From Pseudomonas guariconensis (GTDB lineage Bacteria > Pseudomonadota > Gammaproteobacteria > Pseudomonadales > Pseudomonadaceae), in the NCBI RefSeq assembly GCF_900102675.1, contig NZ_FMYX01000004.1:310001-374000 (forward strand): a stretch of 64,000 nt of DNA, written 5' to 3'. Shown here piece after piece: positions 8,043 to 16,435 of this stretch. The position numbers and the translations under genes are program-made. A model generated the notes under the pieces. That model was not told the origin of the DNA, ran no database searches, and was given only the letters and a program-made list of their open reading frames with translations. Every line of letters begins with the position of its first letter. Position 1 is the stretch's first letter.

Positions 8043-8906
8043 TCACAGCGCGATCAATTCCGGCCGCAGCCCTTCCACGCGCGCTGCCGCTGGTTTCAGA
8101 TAACCGCCATCGCCTGTGATCTGATGCAACACCTTCTCGCGCAGATGGTGCAGCGCCACGCCGGTGCGTTGGCGCGGATGCGGCAGGTCGATATCCACCA
8201 CTGACTTGATCCGCCCCGGTCGCGGCTCCAGCACCACTACCCGGTCAGCCAGGTACGTCGCCTCCTCGGCATCATGGGTGACCAGCAAAGTGGTGATGCC
8301 TGAGCGCTCGCGAATCGCCAGCAGCTCGTCCTGTAATTGCTGGCGGGTCAGGGCATCGAGGGCGCCGAAGGGTTCGTCCAGCAGCAGGATGCGTGGGCTG
8401 GCGACCAGTCCGCGGGCGATTGCCACGCGTTGGGCCATGCCGCCGGAGAGCTGGTGCGGGTAGGCCGACTCGAACCCTGCCAGCCCCACCAGTTGCACGA
8501 ACTCATGGACCCGACGTGCCCGCTCACCTTGGGTGAGCGGCTCGTTGACCAGGCCCAAGGCAATGTTCTGCTGCACCGTCAGCCACGGAAACAGCCGGTG
8601 CTCCTGGAATACGATGCCGCGTTCGCCACCGATGCCGCTGACCGGCTGGCCATCGACGCGGATGCTGCCGCTGTAGTCGGTGTCCACCCCCACCAGCAGG
8701 CGCAGCAGGGTGGACTTGCCGCAGCCGGAGGCGCCGACGATGGCGATGAACTCGCCCTCGTTGATCGCCAGGTTGAAATTACGGATGGCCTCGAACGGCT
8801 GACCATCGACACTGAAGACTTTGCCGACGCCGTCGAAGCTGACCAGCGGCGGCGTGGTGTCGGGTTGATTGGCCGCGTGCAGGGCCGAGGTGTTGAAAGC
8901 GTTCAT
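8043..8906 (-). CDS. atsC: Sulfate ester ABC transporter ATP-binding protein
   Basis: A 287-aa ATPase with Walker A GASGCGKST (58-66), signature LSGGM (153-157), Walker B ILLLDEP (173-179) and switch H211. It resembles SsuB/TauB but sits directly after the double permease (ATGA overlap, 8903-8906). With divergent atsRK and neighbouring sftR, sftP and astA this is the arrangement published for P. putida S-313, where AtsRBC imports sulfate esters during sulfate starvation. The start is the ATG complementary to 8904-8906; codons upstream of it belong to an overlapping frame of atsB. Confidence 0.88.
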   Translation of the reverse strand: MNAFNTSALHAANQPDTTPPLVSFDGVGKVFSVDGQPFEAIRNFNLAINEGEFIAIVGASGCGKSTLLRLLVGVDTDYSGSIRVDGQPVSGIGGERGIVFQEHRLFPWLTVQQNIALGLVNEPLTQGERARRVHEFVQLVGLAGFESAYPHQLSGGMAQRVAIARGLVASPRILLLDEPFGALDALTRQQLQDELLAIRERSGITTLLVTHDAEEATYLADRVVVLEPRPGRIKSVVDIDLPHPRQRTGVALHHLREKVLHQITGDGGYLKPAAARVEGLRPELIAL

Positions 8907-10495
8907 GCGGTTCTCCAGCGCGTGGCGCGCGATTCGAGGCGTTGTCCAAGGGTGCCCAGCAGGGCGCCGACCAGGCCGATCAAGACCATGGCCGCCATGA
9001 CCTGGTCCATGCGAAACAGTTGCTGCGCGCCGAGCATCAGGCTGGCGATACCGCCATCGGAGGGCATGAAGTATTCGGCGCCGATGGTGCCCAGCCACGC
9101 GTAGATCAGCGACAGGCGCAGGCCGGCGAAAATCGCCGGCGCCGCCCCGGGCAGCACCAGCAGACGCAGGCGTCGTGGCAGGCTCAGGCGCAAGACGCGA
9201 GCCGCCTCGCCCAATTGCGGCGAGAGGCTGGCGATGCCGCGCTGGGTGGCGATGAACAGCGGAAAGAACGCCGCCAGGCCCACGAACACGGCCTTGGCCT
9301 CTTCACCCAGGCCGAACCAAGCCGTGAGCAGCGGCACCCAGGCGAACAGCGCCACCTGGCGCAGCGCCGACAGGCTTGGTCCGAGCAGGCGCTCGGCCGG
9401 TTGCGACAGGCCGAGCAGGACACCCAGCGCAAAACCCGCGCCGCCGCCGAACAACAGCCCGACAAGGGTGCGCTGCAGGCTCAGGTAGAGGGCCTCGGGC
9501 AGTGAGCCGTCCGCCAGCCCCGCCAGCAGGCTGCGCAGGACTTCCCAAGGTGAAGTGAGAATGTTGCCGTCGACCCAGCCGAAGCTGTTGGCGGCCTGCC
9601 ATAACGCCAGCAGCGCAACCGGCAGCAACAGACCTTGCCAGGCGGATGCGTGGGCGCTGCGTTGTTGCTCACCGGTTGCCGGTTGCGGCCAATACAGCAG
9701 GCGCCGCTCCAGTGCCGAGAAACCGCGGTCCATGAAGGCGCCGACCAAGCCGATCACCAGGATGCACAGGAACACCAGATCAAGCATGAACAGCTGCCGA
9801 CCCCAGACCATCAGGTAGCCGATCCCTTCGCTGGAGGCCAGCAGTTCCACGGCCAGCAGCGAGGTCCAGCCCGTGGCCAGAGCCAGGCGTATACCGGTCA
9901 GGAAGGCCGGCAGGGCGGCGGGCAGCAGCAGGCGCAGGAATAGCAGGTGTGTCGGCAAACGTAGAGCAGCGGCGGCTTCGCGCAGTTTGGGCTGGGCATC
10001 GCGTACGCCGACCAAGGTATGCAGGGCCACCGGCACGATCACCGCCTTGATCAGCACCACCAGCTTGAGCATTTCACCGATACCGAAGAACAGCATGAAC
10101 AGTGGGATCCATGCCAGCGTGGGGATCTGTGCCAAGGCCACGAAGGTCGGCAATACCCAGGCCTGAGCCCTGCGTGAGGCGCCCAGCCAGGTGCCCAGCA
10201 GCAGCCCACTGGCGATGCCGGCGAGCAGGCCGAGCAGCAGGCGTTGCAGGCTTATCCACAGGTGGCTCCAGAGCTCACCGGAGCCGAATTCCAGCGCGCT
10301 CTGCCAGACCACCGACGGGGCTGGCAGGATCTGCTCACTCATCCAGTGGCAATGGCTGGCGATGACCCATAGCGCCGCCACCCCCAATGGCACCAACCAT
10401 GGCAGCAGAGGTTCCTGTAAGCGGCCCTGTGTCGCGAAAGGGGGGCGCAGCGGCCCCAGAAGGCCTTGTCCACGCTTGCTCAAAACCTCGCTCAT
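8903..10495 (-). CDS. atsB: Sulfate ester ABC transporter, fused double permease
   Basis: A 530-aa inner-membrane protein that is two SsuC-like permeases in tandem. Each half carries its own EAA loop: DAQPKLREAAAALRLPTHL in the first and SLSPQLGEAARVLRLSLPR in the second, each followed by a LPxAxPA motif. Single permeases of this family are about 260 aa and work as dimers, so this fusion supplies both subunits. It starts at the ATG complementary to 10493-10495 and is divergent from atsR across a 299-bp promoter region. It is the transmembrane part of the AtsRBC importer. Confidence 0.9.
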   Translation of the reverse strand: MSEVLSKRGQGLLGPLRPPFATQGRLQEPLLPWLVPLGVAALWVIASHCHWMSEQILPAPSVVWQSALEFGSGELWSHLWISLQRLLLGLLAGIASGLLLGTWLGASRRAQAWVLPTFVALAQIPTLAWIPLFMLFFGIGEMLKLVVLIKAVIVPVALHTLVGVRDAQPKLREAAAALRLPTHLLFLRLLLPAALPAFLTGIRLALATGWTSLLAVELLASSEGIGYLMVWGRQLFMLDLVFLCILVIGLVGAFMDRGFSALERRLLYWPQPATGEQQRSAHASAWQGLLLPVALLALWQAANSFGWVDGNILTSPWEVLRSLLAGLADGSLPEALYLSLQRTLVGLLFGGGAGFALGVLLGLSQPAERLLGPSLSALRQVALFAWVPLLTAWFGLGEEAKAVFVGLAAFFPLFIATQRGIASLSPQLGEAARVLRLSLPRRLRLLVLPGAAPAIFAGLRLSLIYAWLGTIGAEYFMPSDGGIASLMLGAQQLFRMDQVMAAMVLIGLVGALLGTLGQRLESRATRWRTA

Positions 10496-10794
10496 CCAGG
10501 CACCTCTTGAATCATTCCTTGGTTATGCGCTTATGGAATTAAAAATTCATAAGTACGTTCATCAAGGGATAAGAACATGTCTTCAAGACGCCACGAAAGC
10601 CCTGCGCCGTTGCGTTTTCCTCATATTTTCCATGCGTTTTCCGCAAGCCGTCCGGCAGCGCCCGTGACGCTTGGGTTATGACTTTTGGTTACTAAAAAAT
10701 GAAGTTTTGGTCTTTGTGGGTTTTAACTCGCCCGGCCTAGCTTCTGGCCAAAGCGCCGGCCATCGCCGGTGGCAGCCTGCCAAGGAGCCTGGTC
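10496..10794. promoter_or_regulatory. Divergent promoter region of atsBC and atsRK
   Basis: This 299-bp gene-free stretch separates the two ats transcripts. Its first 70 bp next to atsB are strongly AT-rich. Within them 10530-10553 contains CTTATGGAATT and AATTCATAAG, an inverted repeat with one extra G in the left arm. The motif TATGGAATTAAAAAT (10532-10546) recurs almost unchanged in the sftR-sftP promoter region. Both suit a LysR-type activator (SftR or CysB). The atsR side has AAGGAG at 10782. Confidence 0.55.
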
Positions 10795-11856
10795 ATGAAA
10801 ATCCCATTCCGACGTTTGTTCAGTACGTTCGCCTCGCCGCTGTTGGCGGGCCTGCTGGCGGCCAGCGTGCTGAGCGCTCAAGCGGCCCAGGCGGACGCAC
10901 CCCATAGCATCCGCATTGCCGTGCCGGACCTAAGTGCCGGCAGCCAGCCCAGCGCGGGCGGGGTGGTGGATGTGCTGCGTAGCCAGCAATTGCTGGAGCA
11001 GGAGTTTGCCAAGGACGGCATCCACATCGACTGGCGCTTCTTCAAAGGCGCGGGGCCGGTGATCAACGAAGCCCTGGCCAACGGCCAGGCCGATTTTGCC
11101 TACCTGGGCGACCTGGCCGCGATCATCGGCAAGGCCAACGGCCTCGACACCCGGGTACTGTCTGCCGGCGTGCGCGGGGTGAAGAGCTATCTGGCCGTGG
11201 TTCCAGGCTCTGGTATCCACAGCCTGCAGGATCTCAAAGGCAAGCGCGTGGCTGTGTTCCGCGGTACCGCCAACCAGCTGTCGTTCGCCAGCGCCCTGGC
11301 CAGCCAAGGGCTGTCCGAGCGTGACCTGAAGATCATCAACCTGGATTTCAACGCCGCCAATGCTGCCATCGCGGCCAAGCAGATCGACGCCACTTGGGGC
11401 CTGTCGACCCTGTTGTCCCTGCGCGAACGGGGGTTGGTGGAGCTACCGGTGAACTCCCGCGACCTCAAGGGGGCGGGTAGCACCCAGGCGGTACTGCTGG
11501 GCACCGGGGCCTTCATCGACCAGCACCCGGACCTGGTGGCGCGCCTGGTCACGGCCCAACAGAAGGCGGTGAAGTGGCTGCGCGATGAGAACAACCGCAA
11601 GGCTTATGTGGACCTGGTCGCCAGCACCGCCAACTACCCCCGGGTGATCCTCGAAGGCGACCTGGCCCAGGAGAACCTCGCCCATTACTTCGACCCACGC
11701 CTGGACGCCGAATTTGTCGGCCTGCTGCAGCAGGGTGTGGACCTGGCTGCCAAGGAGCGTTTGATCCGCCGTGGCTTCCAGGTGAGCGACTGGATCGAAC
11801 CGCGTTTTCTCGATGCCGCCCTACAGCAGGACCAAGCCGTCCAGGCCGCCCGCTGA
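10795..11856 (+). CDS. atsR: Sulfate ester-binding periplasmic protein
   Basis: A 353-aa protein with a long signal peptide (about residues 1-33, cleavage near AAQA-DAP) and a SsuA/TauA-type binding fold: IRIAVPDLSAG, INEALANGQADFAYLGDLAAI, LKGKRVAVFRGTANQLSFA and DATWGLSTLLSL. It lies directly upstream of atsK and divergent from atsBC. In S-313 this gene set imports alkyl and aromatic sulfate esters when inorganic sulfate is scarce. The start at ATG 10795 has AAGGAGCCTGGTC before it. Confidence 0.88.
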   Translation: MKIPFRRLFSTFASPLLAGLLAASVLSAQAAQADAPHSIRIAVPDLSAGSQPSAGGVVDVLRSQQLLEQEFAKDGIHIDWRFFKGAGPVINEALANGQADFAYLGDLAAIIGKANGLDTRVLSAGVRGVKSYLAVVPGSGIHSLQDLKGKRVAVFRGTANQLSFASALASQGLSERDLKIINLDFNAANAAIAAKQIDATWGLSTLLSLRERGLVELPVNSRDLKGAGSTQAVLLGTGAFIDQHPDLVARLVTAQQKAVKWLRDENNRKAYVDLVASTANYPRVILEGDLAQENLAHYFDPRLDAEFVGLLQQGVDLAAKERLIRRGFQVSDWIEPRFLDAALQQDQAVQAAR

Positions 11857-11890
11857 AACCCCTATCCATCCCCATCGCAAGGACATGACC

Positions 11891-12796
11891 ATGAGCAATG
11901 CCGCACTGGCCCGCGCGCCACACACCGCTGCACTCGACATCCATCCGATCGCCGGGCGCATCGGCGCCGAGATTCGCGGCGTGACATTGTCCGCCGACTT
12001 GGACGCCGCCACCATCGACGCCATTCAGGCGGCCCTGGTCCAATACAAGGTGATTTTCTTCCGCAACCAGACGCAGTTGGACGACCAGAGCCAGGAGGCC
12101 TTCGCCAAACGTCTTGGCGAGCCGATCGCCCATCCCACCGTGCCGGTGGTCGACGGCACGAACTACCTGCTGCAGCTCGATGGTGCCGAAGGTCAACGGG
12201 CCAATTCCTGGCACACCGATGTGACCTTCGTCGAAGCCTACCCCAAGGCTTCTATCTTGCGCAGTGTGGTGGCGCCGGCCTTTGGTGGCGACACTGTCTG
12301 GGCCAACACCGCAGCGGCTTACCAAAGCCTGCCCGAGCCGCTGCGCGAGCTTGCCGACAAGCTCTGGGCGGTGCACAGCAACGAATACGACTATGCCGGT
12401 ACCAAGCCCGATGTGGACCCGGCCAAGCTTGAGCGCTATCGCCAGGTGTTCACTTCCACGGTGTACGAGACCGAACATCCAGTGGTGCGGGTGCATCCGA
12501 TCAGTGGCGAAAGGGCCTTGCAGCTGGGGCATTTCGTCAAGCGCATCAAAGGTTATTCACAGTCGGACTCGGCGCACCTGTTCAATCTGCTGCAAGGGCA
12601 TGTGACGCGCCTGGAAAATACCGTTCGCTGGCGCTGGCAGGCCGGTGACGTGGCCATTTGGGACAATCGCGCGACCCAGCATTACGCGGTGGACGATTAC
12701 GGCACCCAGCCGCGCATCGTGCGTCGGGTGACATTGGGCGGGGAGGTGCCGGTGGGTGTGGACGGACAGCAGAGCCGGACCCTTCGCAAGGGCTGA
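11891..12796 (+). CDS. atsK: Alkylsulfatase, Fe(II)/2-oxoglutarate dioxygenase
   Basis: A 301-aa cytoplasmic enzyme of the TauD family. The iron-binding triad is H108 and D110 (SWHTD) with H264 (ATQHYAVDD); R275 and R279 are positioned to bind 2-oxoglutarate and substrate. Length and residue numbering agree with AtsK of P. putida S-313, which oxidises alkyl sulfate esters at the carbon next to oxygen and releases aldehyde and sulfate. ATG 11891 is chosen over ATG 11885 because AAGGA lies 7 bases before it. It follows atsR by 34 bp, probably as an atsRK transcript. Confidence 0.95.
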   Translation: MSNAALARAPHTAALDIHPIAGRIGAEIRGVTLSADLDAATIDAIQAALVQYKVIFFRNQTQLDDQSQEAFAKRLGEPIAHPTVPVVDGTNYLLQLDGAEGQRANSWHTDVTFVEAYPKASILRSVVAPAFGGDTVWANTAAAYQSLPEPLRELADKLWAVHSNEYDYAGTKPDVDPAKLERYRQVFTSTVYETEHPVVRVHPISGERALQLGHFVKRIKGYSQSDSAHLFNLLQGHVTRLENTVRWRWQAGDVAIWDNRATQHYAVDDYGTQPRIVRRVTLGGEVPVGVDGQQSRTLRKG

Positions 12797-12865
12797 TCTA
12801 TTGCAGGCCTGTGCCGCCATCGCGGAATCGAAGAGACAACTAGGTGGGCTGCTTGCGCTGGCGCT

Positions 12866-12930
12866 ATTCGCGGATAAACCCGCTCCTACAAGGGGCGGTG
12901 TTTCTTGTGGGAGCGGGTTCACCCGCGAAG
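12866..12930. repeat. Inverted REP pair between atsK and sftR
   Basis: ATTCGCGGATAAACCCGCTC and GTGGGAGCGGGTTCACCCGCGAA form a convergent REP pair downstream of both genes, a likely transcript end for each. Confidence 0.85.
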
Positions 12931-12965
12931 CAGGCGGCGCGGTGCAATGGCACCATACTGCCCGG

Positions 12966-13880
12966 TCATGACTCGCTGTCACAGGCAATCAACTGCCTCA
13001 CCAATCCCTGGGCCAACGCCGACAGTCCATACCCCACGCGGCTCACCACGCCATAGCGGGTGTAGAACGCCTCTTCATGCTCCGGCGCAAGGTCGGCGAG
13101 CGTGAGCGCTACCAACCCGCCTTCTCGTTGATAGGGCCGCAGATTGGCATTGCAGGCAATGCCGATGGTGTCCGATTGCTGCACCACGTTGAGCAGCGCA
13201 TAGCCGTGTTCACACTCCACGCTGGGCAAGAAATCCTGGCGGCCGCTCAGGTCGCTCAGCACCTTGCGGATGTTCGGCGGGCGGAAGGTCGTGGCCAGCG
13301 GGTAGTCGAACAGATCACGCGCACGGACCTCGGCGCGCTCGCTCAACGGGTGCCCGGCGCGGCAGCAGAAGTGCCAGCGCTGAGGCTTGAGCTTGTGCAC
13401 TTGGTAGTCCGGATCGGCTTCGAACTGACGGGTGTCTGCAACGAAAAACTCGATCTCCTCGGCTACCAGCCGGCGGTTCAGTGCCTGCCAGTTATCCACC
13501 TGAAAGCAGGTGCGCGCAGCGGGGTACTCGGCCACGAAACGCGCCACCGCTCTTGGAACCAGCCCGCCTGCCGGTGCCGGCCCGGAGCCGAACCGCACGA
13601 CACCCGTGGTGGCGCCATTGAACTGGTTGATTTCATTGGCCAGGTGATGGGCCCCATGCACCAGGCGGCGCGAGTGCTCCAGCACCAGCAGGCCTTGCCG
13701 GGTAGGGGACAAATCCTTGCTGGCGCGATCGACCAGGCGGCAGCCGACGTTGTGCTCGAGCGTCTGGATGCTCCGGCTGAAGGCCGATTGCGACAGGTTC
13801 ACCGCAGCCGCCGCAGCGACGAAGCTGCGGTGATCGACCAAGGCGATGAAGTGACGAAGCTGACGGAGATCTATATGCAT
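12966..13880 (-). CDS. sftR: LysR-type regulator of sulfate ester metabolism
   Basis: A 304-aa LysR-type protein. The helix-turn-helix is in residues 1-60 (LRQLRHFIALVDHRSF, LSQSAFSRSIQTLEHNVGCRL), followed by a periplasmic-binding-like effector domain. It is divergent from sftP and placed between atsRK and sftP-astA, as published for sftR of P. putida S-313, where it activates these genes in the absence of sulfate. The start ATG is complementary to 13878-13880; its ribosome site is weak (TAGAAA). Identity as SftR rests on context as well as fold. Confidence 0.85.
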   Translation of the reverse strand: MHIDLRQLRHFIALVDHRSFVAAAAAVNLSQSAFSRSIQTLEHNVGCRLVDRASKDLSPTRQGLLVLEHSRRLVHGAHHLANEINQFNGATTGVVRFGSGPAPAGGLVPRAVARFVAEYPAARTCFQVDNWQALNRRLVAEEIEFFVADTRQFEADPDYQVHKLKPQRWHFCCRAGHPLSERAEVRARDLFDYPLATTFRPPNIRKVLSDLSGRQDFLPSVECEHGYALLNVVQQSDTIGIACNANLRPYQREGGLVALTLADLAPEHEEAFYTRYGVVSRVGYGLSALAQGLVRQLIACDSES

Positions 13881-14073
13881 TTTCTACATGAAAACTTTCG
13901 GTGAAATGCAATTGCTGACAAGGGTTACGAACCTTATAAAGGGAGTCACTTATTCCACAAAATATGAATTAAAAATATTTATATCTCTTAAAAGAATATA
14001 GCCCGACTGTCCGCGATTCGGTTCCGCCAACGGAAATGCTCGCCCCAGGGCCCATGCCTCAAGGAGCATTTGC
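13881..14073. promoter_or_regulatory. Divergent promoter region of sftR and sftP with shared motif
   Basis: This 193-bp gap contains a tract of about 60 bp that is very AT-rich (13935-14000). TATGAATTAAAAAT at 13963-13976 repeats the ats promoter motif with one base deleted. Such a LysR gene and its divergent target usually share an operator in this interval. Confidence 0.55.
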
Positions 14074-16419
14074 ATGTCCCGACTTCCCCGATGGCCGGCG
14101 TGCGCGTCGCTGTTCACCTTGCAACCCTTGGCCGCAGGCGTGCTACTGGCTGTCGCCGGCACCAGCCTGCCTAGCCTTGCCGAAGAGACCGTCGTTGCCA
14201 CGCCAGTGCCCGAGCAGCAAGCCACCCTCGGCACTGTCACGGTCAATGCTCGACGCCGCGAGGAAAGCGCCCAGAGCGTCCCCACGCCGATCAGTGTGCT
14301 CGACAGCGAGACCCTGGAGACCCAGCGCATTTACCGTGTGCAGGATCTGCAACAGCTGGTACCCAGCACCAACGTCGCCTATGTCCATGCTCGCCAGTCG
14401 AGCATCTCGATCCGCGGCCTGGGCAACAACCCGGCCAGCGATGGCCTCGAAGGCAGCGTGGGTATCTACCTGGACAACGTCTATCTGGGGCGCCCTGGCA
14501 TGGCCGTGTTCGACCTGCTGGATGTCGAGCAGCTCGAAGTGCTGCGCGGCCCGCAAGGCACGCTGTTCGGCAAGAACACAACCGCCGGGGTGCTCAACAT
14601 CACCACCCGCAAACCGACGTTCCACCGCGAAGGCAGCGTCCAGTCGTCACTGGGCGAGGATGGTTACTGGCAGACCCAGGGCAGTTTTTCCGGGCCGATC
14701 AGCGAAACCCTGGCCGGGCGCATCAGCGCTTACCACACCGAGGACGATGGCTACGTGAAGAACGTCTACAACGGCCACGACCTCAACGGCGGCAAGCGCC
14801 AGGGTTTTCGGACCCAGTTGCTGTTCGAGCCGAGCGAGACCTTCAACTTGCGCTGGATCGGTGAGTACAACGAAGAGGACTCCGACAACGGCGTATTGGC
14901 GCTCTACAGCACCGGCCCGACCATCAACGGTGTCAATCGCTACGAAAGCCTGGCGGCCCAAGCCGGCGCTACCCTGGTGTCGGGCAAGGATCGCAAGGTC
15001 AACTTCGACGCCGACCAGCAGGTGACGGTGTTCCAGGGCGGCACTTCGGTGGAGGCCAACTGGACCTTGCCCAACGACTTCACCCTGACCTCCATCACCG
15101 CTTACCGCTGGTGGGACTTCACCCCGCGCAACGACGACGGCCTGAACGTGCCGGTCTACCGCAACGTCGGGGTGTCGGTGCGCGACAAGCAGTATTCCCA
15201 GGAGATCCGCCTGGCATCGCCCACCGGCGGCTTCTTCGACTATGTGCTCGGCGCCTATTACTTCAAACAGGACCTGGATAACCAATCATTCTTCTACTAC
15301 GGCCCCCAGGCCGATAGCTGGAGCGGCACGCCCCCAGGCGCGCTGGCCAACGTCACCAGCCTGGGTGACGGGCACATCGACACTGACAGCTATGCGTTGT
15401 TCGCTCAGGGTACCTGGCACCTGACCGACCGCCTGGACTTCACCGCCGGGGTGCGCGGCACCTATGAAGAAAAAAGCGCCTGGGTCACCCGGGATGCGCC
15501 TGTCGGCGGCGCAGCGGTCACCGGCGGTGCGGCTGCGGCGCGCAATGGTCGGGCCGGTGCCTACGACTCGGGCGATCTGAACCAGTACAGCTTCAGCCCC
15601 TCCGGCCTGCTGAGCCTGAGCTACCGCTTCAACGAGCAGGTGCTCGGCTATGCGAGCCTCAGCCATGGCGAAAAGTCCGGCGGCATCAACCTCACCGTGG
15701 GAGCGGCGCCGCGCCTGGGCACCGACTCGTTGCTGGTGGGCACCGAGCGGGTCAACAACGCCGAGCTGGGGGTCAAGAGCACGCTGCTGGACAACCGCCT
15801 GCAGCTCAACGCCAACCTGTTCTGGGCCGAGGTGCATGGCTACCAGGCCAACGTCTACGACGAAGCCAACCGCGTGCAGTACCTGGCCAACGCCGGCAAT
15901 GTCCGCTCCCGTGGCCTGGAGTTCGAGGCCACGGCGCTGCCGGTGCGCGGCCTTACGCTCAACTTCAACGGCTCGTGGAACGATGTGCGCTACACCGAGT
16001 ACGACGACGCCCCGTGCCCGCCGGAGGTGGGTCTGGCCAACCCCGGCGCGACCTGCGACCTCAGTGGCCATCAGGTGGTCGGCGCCTCCAAGTACATCGC
16101 CAACCTCAACGGCCAGTACAAGTGGCAGTTGGCCGAGCGCATCGAGCCCTACGTCACCGCCAGCTACGCCTTCCGCTCCCGCGCGGTGGGCACCATCGAC
16201 GATTCCGACTACGGCCAGATCCCCAGCTACGCCATCGTCAACCTCTCTACCGGCGTGCGCCTGGACCAGGGCGACGGCGTGCTCGACCTGTCGCTGTGGG
16301 TGAAGAACGCCGGCGACAAGACCTACTTCACCAGCCTGTGGAACGCCGCCAACGGTGGCTATTCCGGTGTGCTCGGCACCCCGCGCACCGTGGGTGCAAC
16401 CGCCCGTTACGACTTCTGA
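14074..16419 (+). CDS. sftP: TonB-dependent outer-membrane receptor of the sulfate ester locus
   Basis: A 781-aa outer-membrane receptor. A signal peptide (about 1-36) is followed by a short TonB-box region (TLGTVTVNARRREES), a plug domain (about 55-165, SSISIRGLG and LEVLRGPQGTLFGKNTTAG) and a 22-strand type barrel that ends in aromatic YDF. Family members import large or scarce ligands using TonB energy. Upstream AAGGAGCATTTGC gives a strong ribosome site. The partner astA follows after 16 bp, so the two form one transcript, as in S-313. The ligand is probably an aromatic sulfate ester; this is inferred from context. Confidence 0.88.
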   Translation: MSRLPRWPACASLFTLQPLAAGVLLAVAGTSLPSLAEETVVATPVPEQQATLGTVTVNARRREESAQSVPTPISVLDSETLETQRIYRVQDLQQLVPSTNVAYVHARQSSISIRGLGNNPASDGLEGSVGIYLDNVYLGRPGMAVFDLLDVEQLEVLRGPQGTLFGKNTTAGVLNITTRKPTFHREGSVQSSLGEDGYWQTQGSFSGPISETLAGRISAYHTEDDGYVKNVYNGHDLNGGKRQGFRTQLLFEPSETFNLRWIGEYNEEDSDNGVLALYSTGPTINGVNRYESLAAQAGATLVSGKDRKVNFDADQQVTVFQGGTSVEANWTLPNDFTLTSITAYRWWDFTPRNDDGLNVPVYRNVGVSVRDKQYSQEIRLASPTGGFFDYVLGAYYFKQDLDNQSFFYYGPQADSWSGTPPGALANVTSLGDGHIDTDSYALFAQGTWHLTDRLDFTAGVRGTYEEKSAWVTRDAPVGGAAVTGGAAAARNGRAGAYDSGDLNQYSFSPSGLLSLSYRFNEQVLGYASLSHGEKSGGINLTVGAAPRLGTDSLLVGTERVNNAELGVKSTLLDNRLQLNANLFWAEVHGYQANVYDEANRVQYLANAGNVRSRGLEFEATALPVRGLTLNFNGSWNDVRYTEYDDAPCPPEVGLANPGATCDLSGHQVVGASKYIANLNGQYKWQLAERIEPYVTASYAFRSRAVGTIDDSDYGQIPSYAIVNLSTGVRLDQGDGVLDLSLWVKNAGDKTYFTSLWNAANGGYSGVLGTPRTVGATARYDF

Positions 16420-16435
16420 GAAAAGGAGCTTTGCC

